From the NCBI RefSeq assembly GCF_026151205.1, contig NC_087074.1, positions 4,960,001 through 5,024,000 on the forward strand: a stretch of 64,000 bases of DNA, written 5' to 3'. Below the pieces are notes generated by a model. It ran no database searches and was not told the DNA's origin. It saw only the letters and a program-made list of their open reading frames with translations. Below, in pieces: positions 46,815-57,900 of this stretch (the first letter of the stretch is position 1; each line of letters starts with the position of its first letter). Source of the DNA: Bolinopsis microptera. Taxonomy: Eukaryota; Ctenophora; Tentaculata; Lobata; Bolinopsidae. The position numbers and the translations under genes are program-made.

Positions 46815-47870
46815 AACAGAGCCCTAACCCAATCCTAAAATCCCGTTAGTTCATCCTGAAACCGCTATGAAGACTTGAAATACCGATATAGAAGTCCCGA
46901 TACAATCCTTGGTAGTCTTTTTTGTTTTTCGATATTGGTTGAAATCCTTATTCGTTAATCTTAAGCAAATATTTGGATAAATTTCTTTCGTCTTCTGAAC
47001 TTGAGATCTTTCCATCATAAGCCTGATTATTAGCTGAGAATTAGTGGCGTCGTTGTTTACAATAACTGAGATTCGGCATAGAGACTGGTGCCACCCGATA
47101 AGCCGCTCAGGTGCTTAGCTTATAATAACATCTATGACATTCAAGTCCATTTTTAAGCAATTTGCCCTTGAGTATGATAATTATAACCAGTTTTATCGTG
47201 TTTTGCGTCCACTAAAACATAGGGTTACATGATTTTCGCTACGATATTGATATTCATTAACAAAGAATCCTTCTATTTTCAAATCTCTGGCCTAGCTGCC
47301 TGCTGGGTTTCAGAAGGTGATATATGATCAATATGCAGCAATAATTGCGCAGCTCTTATAATTGGATCCAATTACACACGATACACTATATTATTCCATA
47401 TAAGGCCTGATCGAGATGCTCGAGTTCGGAGAGCAAGCTCTGGTGATGTCATAGTCACGTGACCTCAGGCTCATAGTCACGTGACCTCAGACCCAATCAA
47501 TTGGGTTCTGCACTAGTTTGACGATCATAGACCCGAAATTGAACAAGAGAACCGACTTAAAATATACTACAATTTCCAGAAATATGTTAAGATTTCCCTG
47601 ATATAAATGATTAAACATAACTTTTTATTATGCCCCACAAAATCCTCTCCGAACCTCCACGCGGTGTGGGGTGGGTGGCTCTAACGGGGGGTACATAGAT
47701 CTTAAGCTATGTAAAGGAAGGGTTTAGCCATCTCTATATCATAGGAAGGCAATCATAGCCAAAACTAACATAGAACCGCAGCAAATCGGTCTCTCCCTCA
47801 GGCAACTTCACCCTCTTCAGGTAGTTCACAGTTATCCTCTCAGATTCTTTTTCTCGTTTAACTCCCAGTT
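46815..47870. other. Gene-free stretch upstream of the intact LINE
   Basis: No gene. A tandem pair TCATAGTCACGTGACCTCAG occurs near 47450-47490. The true 5' end of the retrotransposon may lie in here but I could not place it. Confidence 0.4.
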
Positions 47871-48880
47871 TTAACACCTAACCCAGGATTACACCTTACA
47901 TGTTACACTCTTTACTAACACCTAGCACAGGATTTTTATTTAGTGTAACTTCCGGAATTAACACCTAACACAGGGTTACACATTACGTGTATCACTCGGA
48001 AGTAACACCTAACTTAGGAATTTATACTTCGTTTAACTCCCGGAATTAACACCTAACACAGGGTTACACCTCACGTGTAACACTCAGTTTTAACACCTAA
48101 CATAGGAATTATCTTACGTTTAACTCCCGGAATTAACACCTAACACAGGGTTACACCTCACGTGTAACAATCGGAATTAACACCTAACATAGGATTTTAT
48201 ACTATTTTTAACTCCCGGAATTAACACCTAACACAGGGTTACACCTCACGTGTAACACTAGGATTTAACACCTAACATAGGAATTTTATTAAGAGTAACT
48301 TTCGGAATTAACACCTAACACAGGGTTACACCTCACGTGTAACACTCGATATTAACACCTAACATAGGAATTTATATTACGTTTAACTCCCGGAATTAAC
48401 ACCTAACCTAGGATAACATCTCACGTGTAACACTAGGAATTAACACCTAACATAGGACAGTTATTAAGTGTAACTTTCGGAATTAACACCTAACACAGGG
48501 TTACACCTCACGTGTAACACTCGAAATTAACACCTAAAATAGGAATTTATATTACGTTTAACTCCCGGAACTAACACCTAACCTAGGATAACACCGCACG
48601 TGTAACACTAGGAATTAACACCTAACATAGGAAATTTATTAAGTATAACTTTCGGAATTAACACCTAACACAGGGTTACACCTCACGGGTAACACTCGTT
48701 ATTAACACCTAACATAGGAACTCATATTACGTTTAACTCCCGGATTTAACACCTAACCTAGGATAACACCTCACGTGTAACACTAGGAATTAACACCTAA
48801 CATAGGAATTTTAGTTAGGGTAACTTTCGGAATTAACACCTAACACAGGGTTACACCTCATGTGTAACACCAGGAATTAT
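47871..48880. repeat. 87-bp tandem array, probable 5' UTR of the intact LINE
   Basis: Two alternating half-units of about 43 bp, one with CTAACACAGGGTTACACCTC ACGTGTAACACTC and one with CTAACATAGGAATTT then TAACTCCCGGAATT, repeat roughly eleven times. The repeat sits about 570 bp upstream of the LINE's first ORF and on the same strand. Tandem units in 5' UTRs are known promoters in some LINEs, such as mouse L1 monomers. The link to the element is inference. Confidence 0.75.
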
Positions 48881-49449
48881 CATATTTAATAGGTCGGTCG
48901 TACATAACCTAGGGCTAAGGAGATTGTACAGGTACTTCTCTGTTAGACAGGCTATAAGTTTTACATAAATAGAGTACTTATTCATTTGTAACGTATATAG
49001 GACGCTTTAAGGATCTACCCCACTAATCGGGATATAATCACTTCCTCTGGGAAATATCATTATAAGGACATCCTGAAGAGTACGGAAAGAGACAAAGCAG
49101 TCGCACACGCATCTGGTACCAAATCTACTTCCTAATACACGGAACGCGCGGTGACCAAGTCTAGACAAAAGCAGGACAAATACACCCTCGGTTCCAACAA
49201 ATTACCAGAGCTAGCTGCAGACGCGCACGGACCGACACTTCATAGAACAAAGGAAATCAGGCGAAGGAAGAAAAAACGATATTATATATCTAATATTACT
49301 GATATTATTTCTCTACAGAACTCTTACTTATCTCGGCCTCCTAAAAACTTCAGAAAACATTATATCATATCACTCGATAGTTAAACTCGGCAACATAGTC
49401 AGCTTTATAATAGAATAGGTCACACCTTTCAAACCTTCTCTCTTCCAGC

Positions 49450-50778
49450 ATGTCGGATTTACGCAAAAGAGAGCGGGAGTCAGACGATTGGGATGAGTGG
49501 ACGGTAGCTGGGGAGCAGCGGGCCGGGAAGGAGAAACAGCGTAAGGAGAAGAAGAAACAAGAGGAAGAAGAAAGAGCAGAGGAGAAAAGGAAAAAACAGC
49601 AGAAGGTGAACAGGAATAAAGGAGGAGGAACAGCATCGGAACGAGAATACATTAGACGGAAACGAGATAAGGACGGGCATGTAAATGTCATAAAAACTAA
49701 GGAAGGCATCTCACAACGAGTGCCCTCCTACAAACCCCCCTCCCTCAACAGGCCAGGTTCATCAAGGACGACTATAATAGCCGAGAAACAGGAGAAGTTC
49801 AAAGCAACGTACGCTGCTATTACGTATGTGAAGGAAGAAGACCAGACCTATGAGATCAAGGTCTCTCGTAAGGACAAAACACCCATGACGAGGATGAATC
49901 AGTGGGAGGTCCAGTTTAAGGTGTCTGAGGCTATACTTAGGGCTACGAAGGAAGGTAAAAGCGGAGAGGACATCGCTCACAAGGGAACCAGGTTATCACA
50001 CATGCACCTGGCAATTTGTTGTACCCCAAAAGCAGGTCCCTTCTACAAAAAGGCCGTAAACGAGCTGGCAGAGTACGAGGCCTTCCTGCCAGGTGAAAAA
50101 CCACCTGGTAGAATAATTCATACCCTCCTACCAGGACCAGCAGAAAGTATCCTGCCAAAAATAAACGAACATTTCGCTGCAGGGACATTTGGCGAGGTTC
50201 GCCAAAATCAGGTCAAGATTTCCAGGAAAGCTTGGAAACCGGACAATATGAACACAGGAAGCTGGAACGTGTACCTCGAGATTGACGAGGAGGCATTTGA
50301 GTGGTTACGGTCAAAAAACTGGATGTCCCCGATAGGACTTTTTATGGTTAGGTGGGGTAAACTCCCTGTTCGAGGTATAAGAGGGTACATTGCCCCAGAC
50401 ACGGACATTTCAGCCCTCAGGGATGAGCTGAAAGACCAGCAACCAGGACCGAGTGGAGTAGGGCATGATAACACGATAATAGAACAGACGCCAGAGCTGC
50501 AGGATATACGTTGTAGGTACGTCACAGGAGAGGATACGGGACTCCCCATCCCGCTTGAGGAGAATGATTTGTTTACGGAACAACTCACCGTGGAACAGGA
50601 GAACGAGCTACTGCAAATCGTTGCGACAGCTCCACCCACGACCCCCACAACACCCAGGACGAGCACTCCCTTCAAGGAGGCACCACCAGCTAGGCAACAC
50701 AAACTGAAAAAACTGATGAACAAAGACGGGAAAGCACAGTCGGACGTATCTGACGCCTCGGAGGGGGAGTCAGCATAA
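49450..50778 (+). CDS. LINE ORF1 (442 aa, basic N-terminus, no zinc knuckles seen)
   Basis: The frame begins MSDLRKRERESDDWDEW. The first 100 residues are extremely rich in K, E and R and look like a helical or coiled, nucleic-acid-binding region. A folded middle part follows, with a pattern (VSRKDKTPMTRMNQWEVQFK, LAICCTPKAGPF, SWNVYLEIDEEAF) that could be an RRM-like domain. The C-terminal 100 residues are rich in P, T and S. No CCHC knuckle, usual in the I/R1 group, is present. ORF2 starts 61 bp downstream in another frame, the usual arrangement for two-ORF LINEs. The sequence is uninterrupted. Confidence 0.8.
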   Translation: MSDLRKRERESDDWDEWTVAGEQRAGKEKQRKEKKKQEEEERAEEKRKKQQKVNRNKGGGTASEREYIRRKRDKDGHVNVIKTKEGISQRVPSYKPPSLNRPGSSRTTIIAEKQEKFKATYAAITYVKEEDQTYEIKVSRKDKTPMTRMNQWEVQFKVSEAILRATKEGKSGEDIAHKGTRLSHMHLAICCTPKAGPFYKKAVNELAEYEAFLPGEKPPGRIIHTLLPGPAESILPKINEHFAAGTFGEVRQNQVKISRKAWKPDNMNTGSWNVYLEIDEEAFEWLRSKNWMSPIGLFMVRWGKLPVRGIRGYIAPDTDISALRDELKDQQPGPSGVGHDNTIIEQTPELQDIRCRYVTGEDTGLPIPLEENDLFTEQLTVEQENELLQIVATAPPTTPTTPRTSTPFKEAPPARQHKLKKLMNKDGKAQSDVSDASEGESA

Positions 50779-50839
50779 CCTCCACGCAGTAATTCAGGGT
50801 TAGTACTAGATAGGCACTGTTTCTTTTTTATTTTTTTCT

Positions 50840-53800
50840 ATGGCTAGCACTTCTTCATTTCTTACCTGCATTACACAGGTTAACCTAGGTAAACGCATCA
50901 CGGCCTCCTCAGCACTGTTAAAGGAGGTTAAACAACACGAGATTTTATTAATACAGGAACCTCAGCTTAGGAAAGGGAGTATTAGTAACGTCCCCAAAAC
51001 TCACAAACAGTTCGTTCCCTTTAGTCAGGACAGAGCCAGAGTGGCTACTATCCTACCAAAGGATCTAGCTAGAAACTCTATGACACTAGGACATTTCTCC
51101 TCTGCTGACTCTATCTTTATTAGAAGTAGGATCAACAGCTCACTGTCGATTGTACTAGGATCACTTTACTTGGACCAAACACAGAACATTTCATCCGATA
51201 TAATTGACAGGGTAGCACGGTTTACAGATAAGGAAAAGTTACCTCTGGTTCTAGGAGTGGACAGCAATGCTCACCACACGGCCTGGGGACACCCAAACAC
51301 AAACAACAGAGGTCAACAACTTTTGCAGGTACTAAACGCAAATAATCTCATAATCTGTAACACAGGCACAACACCCACTTTTGTAGGCAGTAGAGGGAGT
51401 TCCTGTATAGATCTTACTATCTGCAATCTAGCAGGGATCAACTTAATCCATAACTGGAAAGTAGATCAAGGTAAATCACTATCGGACCACGAAGCTATTT
51501 GTTATTCCCTAGATTTAGGTAACAGAACAAGTTTTGCGTCACGCAGTCCGGCGAAATGTGACTGGCAACTTTATGAGACGCTAGTTTCCTCCTCATTCGA
51601 TAACACCCCCTTCTGGTTTAAACCGGTTGTTACATCGGCGGATCTCGATGACAGACAGTTGTTTATCTCCAACACCCTTCTGCGCTCCTTTGAGCTAGCA
51701 TGCCCTCTGACAAGAGGCACAAGAAGATCGACTGTACCGTGGTGGAATGCTGAACTGACGAAAGCCAAGCAGACGGCAAAAGCCCTGCGACGTAAATTTA
51801 ACAGAAAGAGAAACAGCCCGGACTGGGAACTTTATGCTGAAGCTAACAGACGATATGCAAACCTCATCAGAACGGCGAAAAGACAAAATTGGAAACAATT
51901 CACAGGAAATATTACCAAGATCCCTGCTTTATCACGTATCCATAAAGTTCTAGGAAATAATGGAACACAAGGCTCGCTCAATAGTTTAAGGAAACCAGAC
52001 GGTACTTTAACTAACTCACCCCAGGAAACTCTACAGGTACTCACCGATGCTCTCATACCATCGGACGGTAGCCCAGCCCTGCCAACACAGCAGAGTGCAC
52101 CAGATGTTGCAATGATTCTCAAGATTACGGCACCACATCGCTTGAATCGGGCAGTAAAAGATCTTAACATGAACAAATCACCAGGTCCAGACGGAATTAG
52201 AAATGAGATGATCATAAAAGCTTGGAATAAAATAAAGGACCCTCTAAGAATGATTTTCCACCATTCATTAGCTCTAAGCTGTACACCAACCTCGTGGCAA
52301 TCAACAACAGGTTGTGTAATCCCGAAGCCTGGAAAACCAGATTACACAAAGCCCAAGGCATTCAGGATAATTTCACTAACATCCTGTTTCCAGAAACTTC
52401 TAGAACGACTTATCCTCTGGTATCTCGAACAGGACCTCAAGATCCCAGCGAAACTTACTAAGAGTCAACACGGTTTCAGGAAAGGGAAATCAACAGAATC
52501 AGCAATACATATACTAACAAGGAAAATTGAGGACGCCGTGGCAACAGGAAATTATGCTCTTGGAATCTTTCTTGATATCGAACAGGCATTTGATGCAATT
52601 AGTTTTCAGGCAATCAAAGATGCACTGTTACAAGCAGGGATTCCGGAAACAATCACAAACTGGATCTACTACATGGTAAGTAACAGGATGATCACAGTCA
52701 CATACTGTGGTCACGATACCACAAAGAAAGCAACTAAAGGAAGTCCACAAGGAGGAGTTCTGTCCCCACTTCTATGGAACATAACGCTGGACACTTTCCT
52801 CAGCTCACTAGGAATACACACTAGTTTTGTCCAAGCCTTTGCGGATGACCTGGTAATACTAATCAGCGGAATTTGTAAAACTACGGTTCAGGAAATTTCT
52901 CAACGGCATCTAACTAACATCAACAGGTGGTGTGCCAGTAAAGGTCTCAAACTTAGTGCGTTAAAATCTAAGGCAATCCTTTTTACAAATAAAAGGGATA
53001 ATATGCTTACTAACCCACTAATGGTAGGTAATAATCAGGTCCCTCAGGTAACTGATACAGTCTATCTAGGAGTAACCATTGACAGCAAACTATCATGGGG
53101 GAAGCATATTCAGGTGAAATGTAACAAAGCGGTACAACATCTTCAGGCATGCAACAGAGCAGTTGGCAAAACGTGGGGTATTACACCTACAGGGACGAGA
53201 TGGATATATAACCAAATTATTCTCCCTTCTCTAGGTTACGCTGCATTCGCATGGCAGCATAGAATAGACGAAGCCCAATACCTAAAGACCAAGATGCAGG
53301 CAATTCAGAGACACGCTAGTATCATGATATCAAGAGGACTCAAAAGTACACCACTAGAAAACTTGGAAATCATGGCAGGAATCAAACCCATTGATCTAAA
53401 ACTCAAGGAACTGGCCATACTTTCAGCTCGGAGACTCAAAATTAACGGTAATTGGAATTCTAACTACCAGTTTAGCAGAACAGGAAACTGTAAGTCCCAT
53501 GCATACAATCTGGACAAAGCTATGTCAACCATACCAGCGATGAAATGTAAAATTACGGACATTATCGAAACTACCACAGTCTTGGATCGGAAGTTTAAAA
53601 CAATAATACAGGAGCGGTCTAAAGCAACACAGCAGGTCGGAATCACCCCAGCAACACACTGGGCTATTTTCACAGACGGCTCAAAAATAGAACAGTTCTC
53701 AGGTGCAGGTTACTGCGTAATAAGAAACGCAAGCGAGGTCCAGAGACAAAGTTTCCACCTAGGCACTAATGCAACGGTATACCAGTGTGAACTGTTTGCT

Positions 53801-54535
53801 CTCAACACATCAGCTCACTGGGCAACTATCAATATTTCAGAACCTGGGAGTATAACATTCTTTTCAGATTCACAGGCAGCAATCCTAGCAGTCACACACC
53901 ACACGGTCACATCTAACTTAGTTCTTGATACCATTAACTACCTTAACAAACTAGGACAAACACACTCAGTCAATGTCAGGTGGGTCCCAGGACATGCAGG
54001 TATTCCAGGAAACGAAAGAGCTGATGAACTAGCCAGAGAAGGATCACTCACAATCGCTTTAGGTCCTGAACCCTTCATCAGCATATCCGAAGGAGCAATT
54101 AAGACGGCAGTAAAGGAGTATTTACACGGAATTCATCTTCGTAGATACAGGAACACGGCACTGAGCGAGAAAGGGAAAATACCACTAACAATCCTACTCA
54201 CCAAATATAAATACAGGAATCTTGGACTTGCAGGAAATCATCAAAGATGGCTAACCTGGCTCTTCACAGGACATAGCCCCCTAGCCTACTTCCAATACAA
54301 GGCAAACAATTTCACATCCCCCCGTTGTGAACACTGTCCAGAAGAGGAAGAAACCTCGGAACACTTCATGTGTCACTGTATAGGATACATGACCATTAGG
54401 CTAAGAATTTTCGGTAATATATTTCTAACCTGGGAAGACATAGTATCAGCTAGAATTAGTACGGTTATAAAATTTATCGAGGCAACCAATAGACTACTAA
54501 AGGAGGATCTTTTCGAGGATCCCATCAACCACTAA
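50840..54535 (+). CDS. LINE ORF2: APE endonuclease, reverse transcriptase, RNase H (1231 aa, intact)
   Basis: In order: an APE-type endonuclease (residues 1-225; LLIQEPQL, VLGVDSNAHHTAWG, SLSDHEAICYSL, holding the catalytic E, D-N-H and S-D-H groups), a reverse transcriptase (about 430-700; SPGPDGIRNEM, SQHGFRKGKSTESAI, DIEQAFDAISF, GSPQGGVLSPLLWN, FADDLVIL), RNase H (about 940-1075; FTDGSKIEQFSGAGY, CELFAL, FSDSQAAI, WVPGHAGIPGNERADELA) and a terminal CEHCPEEEETSEHFMCHC motif. All catalytic aspartates are present and no stop or shift is seen. The element encodes everything expected of the R1/LOA/I group. I chose the first ATG of the frame. Confidence 0.93.
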   Translation: MASTSSFLTCITQVNLGKRITASSALLKEVKQHEILLIQEPQLRKGSISNVPKTHKQFVPFSQDRARVATILPKDLARNSMTLGHFSSADSIFIRSRINSSLSIVLGSLYLDQTQNISSDIIDRVARFTDKEKLPLVLGVDSNAHHTAWGHPNTNNRGQQLLQVLNANNLIICNTGTTPTFVGSRGSSCIDLTICNLAGINLIHNWKVDQGKSLSDHEAICYSLDLGNRTSFASRSPAKCDWQLYETLVSSSFDNTPFWFKPVVTSADLDDRQLFISNTLLRSFELACPLTRGTRRSTVPWWNAELTKAKQTAKALRRKFNRKRNSPDWELYAEANRRYANLIRTAKRQNWKQFTGNITKIPALSRIHKVLGNNGTQGSLNSLRKPDGTLTNSPQETLQVLTDALIPSDGSPALPTQQSAPDVAMILKITAPHRLNRAVKDLNMNKSPGPDGIRNEMIIKAWNKIKDPLRMIFHHSLALSCTPTSWQSTTGCVIPKPGKPDYTKPKAFRIISLTSCFQKLLERLILWYLEQDLKIPAKLTKSQHGFRKGKSTESAIHILTRKIEDAVATGNYALGIFLDIEQAFDAISFQAIKDALLQAGIPETITNWIYYMVSNRMITVTYCGHDTTKKATKGSPQGGVLSPLLWNITLDTFLSSLGIHTSFVQAFADDLVILISGICKTTVQEISQRHLTNINRWCASKGLKLSALKSKAILFTNKRDNMLTNPLMVGNNQVPQVTDTVYLGVTIDSKLSWGKHIQVKCNKAVQHLQACNRAVGKTWGITPTGTRWIYNQIILPSLGYAAFAWQHRIDEAQYLKTKMQAIQRHASIMISRGLKSTPLENLEIMAGIKPIDLKLKELAILSARRLKINGNWNSNYQFSRTGNCKSHAYNLDKAMSTIPAMKCKITDIIETTTVLDRKFKTIIQERSKATQQVGITPATHWAIFTDGSKIEQFSGAGYCVIRNASEVQRQSFHLGTNATVYQCELFALNTSAHWATINISEPGSITFFSDSQAAILAVTHHTVTSNLVLDTINYLNKLGQTHSVNVRWVPGHAGIPGNERADELAREGSLTIALGPEPFISISEGAIKTAVKEYLHGIHLRRYRNTALSEKGKIPLTILLTKYKYRNLGLAGNHQRWLTWLFTGHSPLAYFQYKANNFTSPRCEHCPEEEETSEHFMCHCIGYMTIRLRIFGNIFLTWEDIVSARISTVIKFIEATNRLLKEDLFEDPINH

Positions 54536-54840
54536 CACATATAGGACATCTTGCAGTTTTATAGGCACTGACCGTCCCTGGAAGTCCCTGTCTCCCCATC
54601 GTTAACCCGTAAGGGGTTGCACCAGGGGCGGTGGTAACAGCACTTCAAGACTCTCGGAGTCTGTTGTCGATATCTATGTATAATATATTTATGGTATATA
54701 ATTTGGGAGTCTCTCTCTCCAGCAGCAGGAGTTGGAGAATGGGGACGCGTTGTGAAAGCCACCGCAAGGAAGGCTTACAGTCGACGCCGACCAATCAAAA
54801 GAAGAACTTTTTATTATTCTTATACTAGTGTGTAAAATAA
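54536..54840 (+). other. Probable 3' UTR of the intact LINE
   Basis: The segment after the stop contains short inverted repeats (GTTAACCCGTAAGGGGTTGC; CTCTCTCCAGCAGCAGGAG) and ends in AT-rich sequence. I could not find a clean A-tail or a target duplication, so the 3' boundary is uncertain. The next gene starts at 54922. Confidence 0.45.
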
Positions 54841-54921
54841 TAAGTACATTATTAATGATAAATAATTATAACATATTAGTTGTTTCATTTTTATCAAGTT
54901 GTGAGTGAGTGGTAAAACGTC

Positions 54922-57900
54922 ATGACGATAACGATCTTCATTTTGACGACCCTACTGTCATGGTCATCAGTCAAAGGTAACATTTTATATGGTAAAATCT
55001 TTACTAGTCATATTATAATTATGGACACGGGAGGCTAAACGTTACCACCCAAACGTTTCAGTTAACAATTGATTTACTATTTAAATACTTATTCTGATAT
55101 CACTTACTAATCGATTACTAAGGGCTTTAAAAGTACAACCACTGATTGAATAATAAGCTAATTGATTAATTTGCTTATTATCCAAATAGCAACAAATTTT
55201 TCGATTAAAATAAAAATGAAACCTCGTACCATCCTCACAACTGGAGATGTTTTAAAATTAGTAATTACTAGTTGGTATTCATGAAAACCAAATTTCCCCA
55301 ATTTTTATGAAAACGACTTACTGTCATAACTTTATCGGCGTGTACATCAAATTTAATTAAAATTATTTCAATTTTTTTCGAATCAACGTTCAATATCGCA
55401 TATTTTAGTTATTACTTATTCGAAATAATTGGATCAAGTCAAATTATAGTGCATAGTGATTGGCCTTTCAAATTACAGTTTTCCTGAGAAGAAAGTGAGC
55501 TCTAGCTTTACTCTAATGATTGAGATATCGAGTAAACATATTATGACAATTGGGATAGAAATAGTAAAAAGTGAGTGCTGTCACGTCGGCCGGGTGGTTT
55601 AGTGGTTTTAATACATTTGCTTCTCACGCGGACGACTGGGGTTTGATTCCCAATGGGGACCAATTCGGTATGATGCGGTTCGTCAACCAAACCATGGTCT
55701 GAGCTTCGAAAAAACTTATAAATATTATATTTTTAAATTTTCAAAATTTTTTAAAGTCTCAAAAAATGTATAAGTGAAAAATTTTCGAAAAATTCTCGAA
55801 AAATTCTCGAGCCAATAAACATTTTTATGATTTTTGGTAATTATATAATTAGCTAATTAGTAATTATCAAATTATCTGATTGTCTGACGTGAACATTTTT
55901 CGGACAAAAAGTTCTCGTCGATAAGATAAACACCCTCGATTAATTTGTAACCTTCTACGATGTTCACAGCTGAAGATATTTGACAACCAAGAAAGGTGGT
56001 AAAAAGTGTCAAAAGTAACAAAAAGTGGCCTTAAGACATGTGGAAAATTTTGGAACGTTAGTCAGCCTAATAACGTCTTAAATCCTTTGAAAGCTTTTTG
56101 TGTCGGTAGATCGATTTTTCAGACGATCTGTAGCTGTACTATAATACTATCTTTGCACTCTGCACTGCCAATGTCCATATCACGCGAAATATAGACCTTA
56201 TAAGGTAATCGTGACGTCACGTTATCCATGACAGTTGGCACGAGTACTGAATAGACTGTGCCTGCAGTCACGTCAGGCATGGATTTTTGGCTAGGCACGG
56301 CTTTTGAAAAGTGAAAAGCCGCTCGCGACGTGCCTGGGGAGTTGTCACGTATCCTTGGCACACCCTATAAACACACTACGTACCTATGGTCATTTCATCT
56401 GACCGCACCATAACAACAGTCATGGAGTCAACAGTCATAGTATGGTCGGGCCCTTAAACTCTGAGAATAAACTATGGGCGACATTCTTACAATTCCTTCG
56501 CAATTTTGTTAGAACATCTTTTCTTTAAATTCATGATATTCATTAATCGTTGCTCAGTAGTCATGAGTTAAACATACAATTACCAGGTGGGTTACCAGTC
56601 GAACATGACGTGGAAATAGAGTGGGATCTTGAGTCGACACCTTTAGAAATTAGGACTGATAGTGTGCTGGGGAGTGACGATGAGGTGATGGTGTACTTCT
56701 TATCTGCTGAGGGAGAGAATGCAGGACTAGTCCAGCTCTACTTCTACTCTACTCCACAATACTACATCGACTGGTGCTCCAGAGAAGAAACCAACCTTGT
56801 TATTCTCCCCTCTGATACTGTCAAGGTGTGGCGTATCACTCTAACCAGAACTGCAGGTGTTAGACTCGTGATACACTGTAACGACGAGGAGGTGCTCAAC
56901 ATACTGCTCTCTCAATCAACGTGCGGTCCCCCTGATTGGAGCACTGTCTGGAACAGAGACGTGACAAAGATAAAGTTCTCTTCCTCTGACACAGCATCTG
57001 ATTACTACGGAACACAATTACAATTACCAGGTGACTAATAACAACAAGCATTGGTTTAACAAAGTAACAATAACTTTAATTTATAAATAAACCACCTTGC
57101 TGATTTTCTCGTAAGCTCGTGATTACGTGTTTTCTGTCTAAATTTCAAGTGTGTTATTTAACATAATATAACACATATTATAGGTTATGGGATATGGGAT
57201 ATAGGATAGTTAGCATATTGTTATTTATAACTTAATAAGGTGGTCATAATTGTATCAATTACTGTTCCCCGAATGAGATCTCTCTCTCTCTCTCTGTTCT
57301 GGTCAACGGTTTCTGGCCTCTTACTATAAGTATAAAGAAGGAGACCCTCTCGCCGTGCCCACAGAATGCAACTCCTGCTAGCTGCATTCCAGGACTCCCA
57401 AAGTATATACGAAATCATAAAATAATAAATATCAATGCAACAGACCTCTGGAGTCTTGAAGCTGTCACTACCTGTCTCAGAGCAAACCCACTTCGGTTGT
57501 GGTACTTCGGTGGGCAGACAAGGGACTTCCGAGCAAGGTCATCTCCTGGAATTGGTGCTATTATTAGTTTTTCCTGGGATTGGGTTATTTCCTGATGTTG
57601 TTTTCCTGAAATTGTGTTATTTCCTGGTGTTAAATCCTAGTAGTCATGAGTTAAACATACAATTAACAGGTGAGTTACCAGTCGAACGTGACGTGAAAAT
57701 AGATTGGGATCTTGAGTCGACACCTTTAGAAATTAGAACTGATGCTGTGCTGGGGAGTAACGATCAGGTGGCAGTGACCCTCTACTCAGGGGACGAGTTT
57801 GCAGGATCAGTCGTGCTCTACTTCACCTCTACTCTACAATGGTCTCTCGGCTGGTGTGAGAGCGCATTTGCCGACATTGTTAATCCCCCCTCTGCTACTG

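Noticed and set aside
47871-48880. Possible CRISPR-like or telomeric array
   Set aside because: Both half-units are repeats and there are no unique spacers; the position before ORF1 fits a tandem 5' UTR better.
49365-50188. Several serine- and phenylalanine-rich frames on the minus strand
   Set aside because: They are the antisense shadow of the lysine/glutamate-rich LINE ORF1.
55588-55660. Functional tRNA gene
   Set aside because: Boxes A and B are present but the acceptor stem and anticodon loop are not convincing.
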